In this document: in pieces, positions 17,216 to 25,065 of the stretch | How the letters are laid out: every line of letters starts with the position of its first letter | How positions within the stretch are numbered: the first letter of the stretch is position 1 | NCBI RefSeq assembly: GCF_017742245.1 | Contig: NZ_JAGHKO010000001.1 | Location: 186,001-250,000 of the forward strand | DNA from: Niastella soli | Lineage (GTDB): Bacteria > Bacteroidota > Bacteroidia > Chitinophagales > Chitinophagaceae | Direction of reading: 5' to 3' | DNA length: 64,000 bases | Position numbers and translations under genes: made by a program | The notes under the pieces: model-generated | Told to the model about the DNA's origin: nothing | The model's database searches: none | What the model saw: the letters and a program-made list of their open reading frames with translations, nothing else

Positions 17216-17271
17216 ATACTGTAATGTTTGAGGTTGATCTATTATAGGGTCGTTCTTTAGTAATCAATGAA

Positions 17272-17748
17272 CTACTTCACGCCATCGTTCTTCCGCATGA
17301 ACTCATACACACTATGGGCCTCCTCATCGGTAAGATTTTGATTAGGCATACGTACCATACACAACTCAAGCATGGCCTGGGCTTTCGCATCTTTATCGAT
17401 CATTTCGTCAGTATTGGTAACGAAGTTCAGGATCCACTCGGGTTTGTGTCTGGTGGTAACACCCTTCCAGCCAGGACCAACCAGTTTCTCATCGCTCAGC
17501 TTGTGACAGGAGGCGCATTTCACATCGTATACTTTGTTTCCGGCATCAGCCAGCGCCTTGTCAAGGGTGGGACTAACGGTAACATTGGTGAATTTGCCGG
17601 AGCCCCTTTCCGGATCATAAGCCGGGGCTTTTTCTTCCGTTGCAGCTGGTGTGGTGGTTTCTGCAGTAGATTCTGCTTGTTTGGAGCTATTGCCCGAGCA
17701 GGCGAATAAACCTGTCGCCATACCCAATATCAAGAACATTTTTTTCAT
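17272..17748 (-). CDS. lipoprotein cytochrome c, probable electron donor to NosZ
   Basis: A 158-residue monohaem cytochrome c. A lipobox (LFAC, Cys17) follows a short signal sequence, then a Ser/Thr/Glu-rich linker to about residue 45. The haem motif CASCHK is at 78-83, and the distal Met ligand is probably in MVRMPNQNLTDEEA near 135-148. It is the first gene of the nos operon, 56 nt upstream of nosZ, so it most likely carries electrons to the CuA site. Both proteins appear to be membrane-tethered. An Fnr/DNR-like site lies 119 nt upstream of its start. Confidence 0.9.
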   Translation of the reverse strand: MKKMFLILGMATGLFACSGNSSKQAESTAETTTPAATEEKAPAYDPERGSGKFTNVTVSPTLDKALADAGNKVYDVKCASCHKLSDEKLVGPGWKGVTTRHKPEWILNFVTNTDEMIDKDAKAQAMLELCMVRMPNQNLTDEEAHSVYEFMRKNDGVK

Positions 17749-17866
17749 ACCGATTATTTTAAATTGTATTACGACACAAGATTACGCAGCATCAAAGGGG
17801 AGAACTATGATTGCAGTCATATATAACAACGACAAAACTTTATTTAACCGTAAACCGTCCGGCAAA

Positions 17867-17880
17867 TTGACCCAGGTCAT
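17867..17880. promoter_or_regulatory. Fnr/DNR-like operator
   Basis: TTGACCCAGGTCAT fits the TTGA-N6-TCA(A/T) pattern of Crp/Fnr/DNR-family operators. It lies in the 314-nt gap between the nos operon and its divergent Crp/Fnr-family regulator gene, 119 nt from the cytochrome c start and 183 nt from the regulator start. The minus strand downstream has a loose -7 box (TAAAGTTTTG). The rest of the gap (17749-18062) shows only a short CATGGC/GCCATG inverted repeat. Confidence 0.5.
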
Positions 17881-18034
17881 ATAACTTAGTATTTGAAAAT
17901 ACTCACAAAAGCAGGCATGGCATTGAATTTCACGCCATGAAGTGCTTGGTATGACAAAACCGGGCAAAGTTTCCAGCTGACATAAATCATACAGGCTGCT
18001 GTATAAGATCATGTACTTAACTGACTAACAGGTA

Positions 18035-18059
18035 TAGTTTTGATTCAGTTAATAATCAA
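18035..18059 (+). promoter_or_regulatory. -7 box and inverted repeat before the Crp/Fnr gene
   Basis: TAGTTTTG (18035-18042) matches TAnnTTTG. It overlaps the inverted repeat TTGATT-N8-AATCAA (18040-18059), which ends 3 nt before the ATG. The arms resemble Fnr half-sites but the spacer is 4 nt too long for a standard operator. The element could be an autoregulatory site or a hairpin at the ribosome-binding region. Confidence 0.45.
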
Positions 18060-18062
18060 CTT

Positions 18063-18662
18063 ATGATGATCGATATTGACCTGCTGCTCACCTGGGGCGC
18101 CACCTATAAACAAGTGCAACGCGATGAAATCATATTTCATGAAGGTGGTTGTGGCAACTTCTATTATCAGGTGGTAAAAGGCCGGGTGCGCTGGGTAAGT
18201 ATCAATGAAGAAAGCCGGGAGTTTATACAACTGATGGTTGACAAAGGCGAATGCTTTGGAGAACTGCCCTTATTTGATGATGGCCCTTATGCAGCTACGG
18301 CCATTGCCGATGAAGACAGCGTGATCATCCGACTGCATAAATCAAATTTCCTGCATCTGCTAAAAGACAATGTTGAGATACATTTTTCCTTCACCAGATT
18401 ACTGGCTGAACGCATGCGATTCAAATTTATGACCATTCGCGAACTGGCCTATTACAATCCCGAACACCGCATCAGCACCCTCCTTAACTATTTTAAAAAG
18501 AATAACAAGCATACCTGTCCGGACTGTAAACAAATAAAACTTACCCGGCAACAGATCGCCGATATGACTGGCCTTCGCGTTGAAACTGTGATCAGGGCTA
18601 TGCGTAATTTGCACGACAAAGGCGAATTGCTGATAGAAAAAGGAAAGGTATATTGTCAGTGA
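18063..18662 (+). CDS. Crp/Fnr-family transcription regulator
   Basis: A 199-residue protein with an N-terminal cyclic-nucleotide-binding fold (about residues 10-125, including GECFGELPLFDDGPYAATA) and a C-terminal winged helix (LTRQQIADMTGLRVETVIRA near 161-180). A CPDC motif near residue 147, in the linker before the helix-turn-helix, might bind a metal or sense redox state, but Fnr's N-terminal cysteine cluster is absent. It is transcribed away from the nos operon and probably activates it in response to NO, N2O-respiring or low-oxygen conditions, like DNR/NnrR proteins. Two ATGs in tandem (18063, 18066) are possible starts. Confidence 0.88.
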   Translation: MMIDIDLLLTWGATYKQVQRDEIIFHEGGCGNFYYQVVKGRVRWVSINEESREFIQLMVDKGECFGELPLFDDGPYAATAIADEDSVIIRLHKSNFLHLLKDNVEIHFSFTRLLAERMRFKFMTIRELAYYNPEHRISTLLNYFKKNNKHTCPDCKQIKLTRQQIADMTGLRVETVIRAMRNLHDKGELLIEKGKVYCQ

Positions 18663-18780
18663 TCAGCAGGGACCCGATTCGAAGTTCCGCCTTCATTATC
18701 CCTGATCAAGAGGTATAAGAATTGCAGATTTATAAGGGCAAGCACTGTTAAAAAGAAAAATTTTACCCAACCTTTTTACA

Positions 18781-18799
18781 TTGTTATACCTAAAATACT
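18781..18799 (+). promoter_or_regulatory. TTGWTATACCTAAAA box before the ferritin-like gene
   Basis: TTGTTATACCTAAAATACT begins exactly 23 nt before the ATG at 18804. It is nearly identical to the box at the same distance before the metalloprotease gene at 7974. Confidence 0.45.
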
Positions 18800-18803
18800 T
18801 TCT

Positions 18804-19355
18804 ATGGCAATTCAAACTAACACAGGAACAAATCGCTCTTCGGTTATGCCCGACTCCAAACTCCATCAGTTTTTTATTCAACAATTACAGGATGTATACT
18901 GGGCAGAGAAGAAGCTGGTAAAAACCTTGCCCAAGCTATCTGATGCCGCTACTTCAATGCGGTTAAAACAAGCTTTTAACGATCACCTTGAACAAACTAT
19001 TAACCACGTAACACGCCTCGAAAATATTTTTCGCCTGTTAGGTGAAGAACCCAAAGCATTAAAGTGCCCGGCTATGGCGGGTATTGTTGATGAAGGTGCC
19101 GATATAATTGATGAAACTGATGACGGCAGTGCACAACGTGACGTGGGTTTAATTTTTGCAGCACAGAAAGCGGAACACTATGAAATAGCTACTTACGGTG
19201 GTTTGGTTACGTTAGCCCGTACTATGGGACATGATGACGTAGCCGAGTTACTTGATCAAACACTGGCTGAAGAAAAGGTATGTGATAGCTTACTTACAAA
19301 AATTGCTGAAGAGGATGCCAATGTGAAAGCAAGCACCGAAAAATTTGACAGTTAA
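18804..19355 (+). CDS. YciE/YciF ferritin-like protein (DUF892)
   Basis: A 183-residue all-helical protein of the DUF892 family, ferritin-like four-helix bundles induced by stress in other bacteria. Family features: LHQFFIQQLQDVYWAEKKLVKTLP near residues 22-45, DHLEQTINHVTRLENIF with metal-type Glu/His ligands near 62-78, and FAAQKAEHYEIATYGGL near 117-133. It is probably cytoplasmic. The first 15 or so residues, rich in Thr and Asn, are not part of the domain. It is monocistronic with its own terminator. The precise activity of the family is not settled. Confidence 0.87.
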   Translation: MAIQTNTGTNRSSVMPDSKLHQFFIQQLQDVYWAEKKLVKTLPKLSDAATSMRLKQAFNDHLEQTINHVTRLENIFRLLGEEPKALKCPAMAGIVDEGADIIDETDDGSAQRDVGLIFAAQKAEHYEIATYGGLVTLARTMGHDDVAELLDQTLAEEKVCDSLLTKIAEEDANVKASTEKFDS

Positions 19356-19388
19356 ACATTAACAAATCAGTCGTCGGCAATTATACGA

Positions 19389-19420
19389 AGGCATTCCGAT
19401 ATTTTCGGGATGCCTTTTTT
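19389..19420 (+). terminator. intrinsic terminator of the ferritin-like gene
   Basis: Stem AGGCATTCCGA/TCGGGATGCCT (one G-T pair) with a 5-nt loop, followed by six T residues, 34 nt after the stop codon. Confidence 0.9.
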
Positions 19421-19554
19421 GATATTCCCCACATTCATAAAGAAATTATAAATAATAGATTTACGTCATACTAAATGCCTTCCAGTAATAATATCCACAG
19501 ATATAATGCGTTTCTTTGTAGTGCGTTAATATTGTATCAATAAGAGGCCGTGTG

Positions 19555-21033
19555 ATGAAACTTTTACCATCTGATCAATTAACCAACAACCAGGTAAAGT
19601 CCGGGTTGCATTTGATATTAAAGGATGGTCTTGCTACAGAGACCATGAATACATTAACAGCAGGTACATTTCTGGTTGCCATTGCATTATACATGGGCGC
19701 TTCGAATGTACAGATTGGGGTGCTGGCCGCTTTGCCCACTTTTACCAATATTTTTCAACTGATCTCCGTTTGGCTGGTACAGCGTTTCAATAACCGGCGC
19801 GCCATTACAGTTACCGCCGCCATTTGTGCACGCGTTCCATTACTGGTAATTGGTATTATACCTTTATTATTTTCGAACATTGCCAGCGTATCAGCGCTTA
19901 TCTTCTTATTATCATTCCAATGTCTGTTTGCTTCCATTGCCGGCGGCAGTTGGAACTCCTGGATGCGCGATCTTATTCCACAACAGATACTGGGCAGCTA
20001 TTTTTCCCATCGCAGCCGCCTGATGCAGATGCTGAATGTTACCTTAAGTCTGCTCATTGCCCTGGGCGTTGACTATATCAAGGCGGACCATCCTACGCAT
20101 GAGATCACCGCTTATGCTGGTATGTTCATTATCAGCGGCATTGCCGGAATGTGGGGGGTGTATGCCCTGGCGCGTACGCCCGAACCTAAATCAAAACCTA
20201 TTCATGATAATATTGTAAAGCTGTTCAGCAAACCGCTTACTGTACACAACTTCAGAAAGCTGCTGGTCTTTAACAGCTGTTGGATCTTTGCCTTTAACCT
20301 GGTTACCCCTTTCCTCTCGGTATACATGATGAAGACCCTGGGCTTACCACTGGTATATGTTATAAGTATGAACGTTGTGAGCCAGGTAAGTAGCATCACT
20401 TCTATAAAATTATGGGGAAGGTGTTCAGACCGCTTTAGCAACAAGACCATCATTCGCATTTGTGCACCGGTTTACATTGGCTGTATTATGCTTTGGTCGG
20501 TGGTTGGGGCCATGAACACGGTAGTACTACTGCCGTTACTGGCTATCATGCACATGTTGATGGGCGCTTCCAATGCCGGTATTACACTGGCCCTTCAAAA
20601 CATTGGTTTAAAGCTGGCGCCTGCCGATGAGGGTATTGTATACCTGGTTACTAAAAATATTGTTACCGCCGTTTTTTCTGCCACTGCTCCCCTGGCGGGT
20701 GGTTTACTGGCCGACTTTTTTACCAGCCATTTTGTAATTCATTTATTCGGCCGTGGTCAATGGAACCTGTTATTTATGAGTGGCGCCGCCGTTGGTTTAT
20801 TGTCGCTGAAGCTGCTAAAGCCAGTTCAGGAAAATGGCGAGCTCGATAAAAAGTTACTGGTGGCCGAGCTACAACACAACTTTAAAAAACAGGTCCGCAA
20901 CTGGCATCACATGCCTTTGTTACGCCGCTGGTTCTACCTTAGAACTGCTATCGTGCTGAAAAAAGGGCTCTCACTTGAATTCGACGATCTTATTCAATTC
21001 AAAGGATATAAAGAAAAGCAAAAGGATAGCTGA
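19555..21033 (+). CDS. MFS transporter, substrate unknown
   Basis: A 492-residue inner-membrane transporter with about twelve helices. The pattern GASNVQIGVLAALPTFTNIFQ, the loop NRRAITVTAA and LWGRCSDRFSNKT after helix 8 fit the major facilitator superfamily. The C-terminus has a long cytoplasmic extension of about 60 residues (from LLKPVQENGELDKK). The ATG at 19555 is preferred because AGAGG lies 7 nt before it; a GTG directly in front would add one residue. It is a single gene whose neighbours give no substrate clue. Confidence 0.82.
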   Translation: MKLLPSDQLTNNQVKSGLHLILKDGLATETMNTLTAGTFLVAIALYMGASNVQIGVLAALPTFTNIFQLISVWLVQRFNNRRAITVTAAICARVPLLVIGIIPLLFSNIASVSALIFLLSFQCLFASIAGGSWNSWMRDLIPQQILGSYFSHRSRLMQMLNVTLSLLIALGVDYIKADHPTHEITAYAGMFIISGIAGMWGVYALARTPEPKSKPIHDNIVKLFSKPLTVHNFRKLLVFNSCWIFAFNLVTPFLSVYMMKTLGLPLVYVISMNVVSQVSSITSIKLWGRCSDRFSNKTIIRICAPVYIGCIMLWSVVGAMNTVVLLPLLAIMHMLMGASNAGITLALQNIGLKLAPADEGIVYLVTKNIVTAVFSATAPLAGGLLADFFTSHFVIHLFGRGQWNLLFMSGAAVGLLSLKLLKPVQENGELDKKLLVAELQHNFKKQVRNWHHMPLLRRWFYLRTAIVLKKGLSLEFDDLIQFKGYKEKQKDS

Positions 21034-21393
21034 TCTGCTTACCAGGTCCATCCCCATTGTGACCGGTGTATGGGTATAACCTATATAGGCAAATCAACTA
21101 GCCGATATGCGAGTGGGTTCGCACTGATCACCACTAGTTCAGTGCGGGTCCAGTGCGGGTTTAGTGCGGGTTGTAAGCCTATTTAAGTCTGTTTTAATAG
21201 GTAAACACACAGCATTTACTTAATAGCCAATAGCTTTTGCCATTGAACTACACACGTAACAGGCTAACAGTTCTGATGTCAGAAACTGCACATGTTGGTA
21301 ACAGGCTGTTCACTCAGGAACAGCACACGATAATGTAATTGGGTAAAGAATTGCTAAGATCAAAGTTCATAAAGACGACCTGCTGCAGGTAAA
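21034..21393. other. gene-free gap with short repeats
   Basis: No convincing gene in 360 nt. It holds three 11-bp units (21138-21170), a perfect hairpin TTCTGA/TCAGAA (21271-21284) and GCTGTTC/GAACAGC (21305-21324 including a 6-nt loop) without T runs. I see no terminator for the MFS gene here. Confidence 0.5.
21138..21170. repeat. 11-bp tandem repeat, 3 units
   Basis: TTCAGTGCGGG, TCCAGTGCGGG and TTTAGTGCGGG in direct succession; only positions 2 and 3 vary. Resembles in style the 11-bp array at 40450-40493. Confidence 0.7.
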
Positions 21394-21669
21394 TTATTCA
21401 ACAGCAAGGGGATGTGATTTCCAGCGCTCCAGTTTGTGTATGTTACGGGTATAAAAGCCGGTCAGGAAACCAGGAAAACCAACTTCTTTTAATTTACCTT
21501 TTACCCGTTCCCTCATATCATCAACTGTAATGTTGCTCACCGTAAATTTCCCGTCCTGAAGGCAGTGGCTGCAATACATCGTGCTTCTGGTTCCGTCTGC
21601 ATGAGTGCCACCAGCATCCCGTTTCATAGGCGTACCGCAGGATTGACAGCATTTGTAGGCTCTTTCCAT
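21394..21669 (-). CDS. zinc-ribbon domain protein
   Basis: A 91-residue protein. Two CxxC-type pairs, CCQSCGTPM near residues 7-15 and MYCSHCLQDG near 31-40, form a zinc ribbon like the putative zinc-ribbon family PF12674. The second half (ITVDDMRERVKGKLKEVGF) is a helical segment seen with that family. Function unknown; DNA or protein binding is possible. It is a single gene with no partner on its strand within 280 nt. Confidence 0.75.
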   Translation of the reverse strand: MERAYKCCQSCGTPMKRDAGGTHADGTRSTMYCSHCLQDGKFTVSNITVDDMRERVKGKLKEVGFPGFLTGFYTRNIHKLERWKSHPLAVE

Positions 21670-21881
21670 AACAGTCGATTTATTGGATGAATGATTATTT
21701 CTAATTTACAAAATTCTGGCGAAGGATGAACAGTAAAATGCAATTGTTTCCAGTTTTTTAGAATATTATAATCGAGTGAGTCAAAAATTGCCCCGATTGC
21801 GGCATTTATACGCATATTTTTATTGTCTGCTCAAAATTCGCTGGAAAAAGTTTTAATATGATCTAAAGACGAAAAACATTT

Positions 21882-21926
21882 AAAAGCAAAACGGGGAAGA
21901 ACCATTGTTACTGGTTTCTTCCCCGT
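21882..21926 (-). terminator. intrinsic terminator of the hexuronate transporter operon
   Basis: Inverted repeat with arms ACGGGGAAGA (21891-21900) and TCTTCCCCGT (21917-21926), extended by CCA/TGG inside. On the minus strand it is followed by TTTGCTTTTA. It lies 24 nt past the stop of the last gene of the galacturonate operon; a T-rich stretch on the other side may make it bidirectional. Confidence 0.85.
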
Positions 21927-21949
21927 TCTTTTTATCTTAAAATGAAATC

Positions 21950-23290
21950 TTATAATTCTACACGTTTCATCTTTGGCACCAGGAAGTGCATGATGACCCA
22001 GGCCAGCAGGTAAACAGTACTACACACGGCAAACATGATATAATAAGCTATTTCAATCTTTCCGATCTCGCGGTAGTGTACAAATAAATTCTTTTGTACG
22101 GCAGCTGAGAACAAAATACCGCCTAAAGCACCAAACATACCACCTATTCCTGTTACAGAAGCCGTAGCGTGCTTAGGGAACATATCACTCACGGTAGTGA
22201 AGATATTAGCGCTCCATGCCTGGTGGGCAGAAGCTGCAATACCGATAACCACCACTGCCAGCCACATGTTCACATTACCGGCCAACTGAGCAAAGAAGAT
22301 CGGGATCACAAAGAATGCATAGATCAACATCGATGTTTTTCTTGCTTTAAATGCGGCCCAGCCATTACCAATTAATTTCATTGGTAACCAGCCTCCACCA
22401 ACACTACCAAAGGTAGAGATGGTATAAACAAGCGCAACAGGTAAAGAAAGTTGTGTGCCTGACAATCCATATTGGCTGGTCAGGAAATCGGGTAACCAGA
22501 AGAGATAAAACCACCAGATGGGATCGGTCAATAATTTACCAATTGCAAAAGCCCAGGTTTGTTTGAAAGTGAGCAACTTGAACCAGGACACGCTTGGTTT
22601 TACCTGCTCTAATGCAGGGGTTTCGTCTTTATCGCTATGGATATAATCGTATTCGGCCTGAGAGCATTTCTTTTGTTTTTTTGGCACTTCATAAAATATC
22701 AACCAAAGTACCAGCCAAATTAAGCCTAAGCCCCCGGTAATAATAAAAGCGGCTTCCCAACCCCAGTTTGCAGCTATCCATGGCACCGAAGCTGGTGCAA
22801 GAATGGCACCGATATTTGCTCCCGAGTTAAAGATCCCTGTGGCCAATGCACGCTCCTTTTTCGGGAACCATTCGGCCACTGTTTTAATAGCCGCAGGAAA
22901 GTTACCAGCTTCAAACACGCCCAAAAATGAACGGGCAACGCCAAAGCCAAACACCGTATTCACTGCTGCGTGTGCTATTGCCGCTGCACTCCATAAAGTA
23001 GTAGCTACGGCATAACCAATTTTGGTACCCAGTTTATCGACCACGCGGCCTGCAATTAACAAACCAATTGCGTAGGCTACTTTAAACGCGATCTCCACAT
23101 TGGCATAGTCGGCATCGTTCCAATGCAGTTCTTTGGTAAAGGTTTCTTTCAAAAAACTGATTACAGACCGGTCGAGGTAGTTAATGGTGGTGGCAAAGAA
23201 CACCAAACCACAAATGGTCCACCGGTATTTTCCAATGGATTGTTGGATGCCGGGTCCGGTTTCCTTTGTTTCTTTCGCTATAGCTTGCAT
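21950..23290 (-). CDS. hexuronate transporter, MFS (anion:cation symporter type)
   Basis: An inner-membrane symporter of about 446 residues and twelve helices, resembling ExuT and related transporters. Features: GLVFFATTINYLDRSVISFL in helix 1, the loop GRVVDKLGTKIGYA between helices 2 and 3, and EAGNFPAAIKTVAEWFPKKE near the middle of the N-half, all typical of the family. It should import galacturonate or glucuronate with protons. The start at 23290 is chosen because AAAGGA lies 7 nt upstream; an ATG at 23347 would add 19 residues. It is the last gene of the galacturonate operon. Confidence 0.88.
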   Translation of the reverse strand: MQAIAKETKETGPGIQQSIGKYRWTICGLVFFATTINYLDRSVISFLKETFTKELHWNDADYANVEIAFKVAYAIGLLIAGRVVDKLGTKIGYAVATTLWSAAAIAHAAVNTVFGFGVARSFLGVFEAGNFPAAIKTVAEWFPKKERALATGIFNSGANIGAILAPASVPWIAANWGWEAAFIITGGLGLIWLVLWLIFYEVPKKQKKCSQAEYDYIHSDKDETPALEQVKPSVSWFKLLTFKQTWAFAIGKLLTDPIWWFYLFWLPDFLTSQYGLSGTQLSLPVALVYTISTFGSVGGGWLPMKLIGNGWAAFKARKTSMLIYAFFVIPIFFAQLAGNVNMWLAVVVIGIAASAHQAWSANIFTTVSDMFPKHATASVTGIGGMFGALGGILFSAAVQKNLFVHYREIGKIEIAYYIMFAVCSTVYLLAWVIMHFLVPKMKRVEL

Positions 23291-23354
23291 GTCAGGTCCT
23301 TTTAGGATAGAAAGACGTACCACATTCCAGGAACGTGGCACGGCCATTCAATTA

Positions 23355-24011
23355 TTATTTGATGTTGTTTAGTATCTCCAGTACTTCTTTCGTCTGCTTT
23401 GTCAGTTTATCGTATTCTTTGTTTTCCAGAACACTTTTGCTGATCAGCTTGCTGCCCATCCCTACTGCACATACGCCATTGTCGAACCATTCCTTTATGC
23501 TTTTTTCAGTGGTATCAACACCACCGGTAGGCATGAATAAAATGCCGGGGAATAATTCCTTAATAGCTGAAATATAAGAGGGTCCTACCACACTGCCCGG
23601 AAATATCTTCACCATTTTAGCACCGTTCATTTCAGCTGTGAAGATCTCTGTAGGGGTTAAACAACCGGGGATCCATAATAAACCGGCATCCTGCACCACT
23701 TTGGCTACCGGCGGATATACTACAGGACTGATAATAAAATCGGCGCCGGCACTTATGAATAATTCTGCATCGGCGGTTGTTTTTACCGTACCAATGCCCA
23801 ACAGCATGCCAGGCATGGTATCATTCACCACCTTGCGCATCTCTTTAAAGTTGGCAATAGCTTCTGCACCACGATTGGTATACTCAACGGCTTTGATTCC
23901 GGCTGCATACAATGCTTTTAACACCTCAATGCTAACTTCCTTATTCTTATTAAAGTACAGCGGCAACATTTTCTGTTGCGTGATCTGACTTATTATGTCC
24001 TGTTGATTCAT
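23355..24011 (-). CDS. eda: KDPG/KHG aldolase
   Basis: A 218-residue class I aldolase that splits 2-keto-3-deoxy-6-phosphogluconate into pyruvate and glyceraldehyde 3-phosphate. The Schiff-base lysine is in MVKIFPGSVVGPSYI near residue 127; a catalytic Glu is probably in AVEYTNRGAEA near 41; PTGGVDTTEKSIKEWF binds the phosphate. Length is normal. It lies between kdgK and the transporter gene, so it is the last enzyme of the galacturonate route in this operon. Confidence 0.93.
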   Translation of the reverse strand: MNQQDIISQITQQKMLPLYFNKNKEVSIEVLKALYAAGIKAVEYTNRGAEAIANFKEMRKVVNDTMPGMLLGIGTVKTTADAELFISAGADFIISPVVYPPVAKVVQDAGLLWIPGCLTPTEIFTAEMNGAKMVKIFPGSVVGPSYISAIKELFPGILFMPTGGVDTTEKSIKEWFDNGVCAVGMGSKLISKSVLENKEYDKLTKQTKEVLEILNNIK

Positions 24012-24054
24012 CTGTTCTTATTATTTTTCGGGGCCAGATGGAACTTACGTTTCA

Positions 24055-25065
24055 TCATGCTTTTTTAATAGATGCGTTTATGTCCTCTACCGATTTATTG
24101 GTAGCGTCGCCTTTAATGAACAATTTCTGGAATGCGGCGGCTGTTGCAAACTCCACAATATCCTGGGCTTTATGTTCTTTGTAAAAGCCATAGATCAAGC
24201 CAGCCATGTAACAATCACCGCTACCTACTTTATCAACCACTGTTTCGGTGGTATAAACCGATGAAACGTGCAATTGCGAACCGGTGTATAAAGTAGTATA
24301 ATATAAAATACCATTATGATCGAAGCGGAAGGTATTGGCCACAGCTTTACAGCGTGGGTATTGCTTTATGATCTGTTGTGAAGTTACCAGCGCCTGTTCC
24401 AGATACATTTCTTTTGTATCGGTTGTAACCAGGTCGGGGTGGACCGGGATCTGCAGCATTTTTTCAGCAGCCCATACGTTACCCATGATCAGGTCGCAGT
24501 AAGGGGCCAGCCGCATCATTACTTCATGCACCGGTACACCGTATTGCCATAATTTGGCGCGGTAATTCAGATCGATAGAAACTATAATGCCTTTTTTATT
24601 ACATACCTGCATCACTTCTTCACATACATCGGCTGCATCGGCATTTAATGCCGGACAAATAGCACTTACATGGAACCAGCTCACCCCTTCGAGTATTGCG
24701 TCCCAGTTGATAGTGCCTTTTTGCAAACGCGCAAAGGAAGAATCGGCACGGTCGTAAATAACACCGGCATTCTTTACATCCAATCCCTGTGGCAGGTAGT
24801 AGGTACCAATACGATGTCCGCCATATTGAATGGCCGAAGTATCGATATTACTTTGCTGCAGGGACTTTACTATCTGATGTGATAAATAATTATCGGGTAA
24901 ACCGGTCATGTATTTCACCGGTATTTTCCAAAGGGCCAGGGCACGGGCTACATTCAATTCAGCCCCACCTACGTGTATGGGCATTGATGCATTTGCCAAC
25001 CATTGACCTTCAGTATCAGGCGACAACCTCAACAGTAATTCGCCAAAGCTTAACACGTTGCCCAT
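24055..25065 (-). CDS. kdgK: 2-keto-3-deoxygluconate kinase
   Basis: A 336-residue PfkB-family sugar kinase that phosphorylates KDG to KDPG. The PfkB start MGNVLSFGELLLRLSP and the C-terminal signature with catalytic Asp, DKVGSGDCYMAGLIYGF near residues 274-290, are intact. The context between uxaC and the KDPG aldolase gene sets the substrate. The start overlaps the uxaC stop by one base (TAATG), so translation is coupled. It is cytoplasmic. Confidence 0.92.
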   Translation of the reverse strand: MGNVLSFGELLLRLSPDTEGQWLANASMPIHVGGAELNVARALALWKIPVKYMTGLPDNYLSHQIVKSLQQSNIDTSAIQYGGHRIGTYYLPQGLDVKNAGVIYDRADSSFARLQKGTINWDAILEGVSWFHVSAICPALNADAADVCEEVMQVCNKKGIIVSIDLNYRAKLWQYGVPVHEVMMRLAPYCDLIMGNVWAAEKMLQIPVHPDLVTTDTKEMYLEQALVTSQQIIKQYPRCKAVANTFRFDHNGILYYTTLYTGSQLHVSSVYTTETVVDKVGSGDCYMAGLIYGFYKEHKAQDIVEFATAAAFQKLFIKGDATNKSVEDINASIKKA

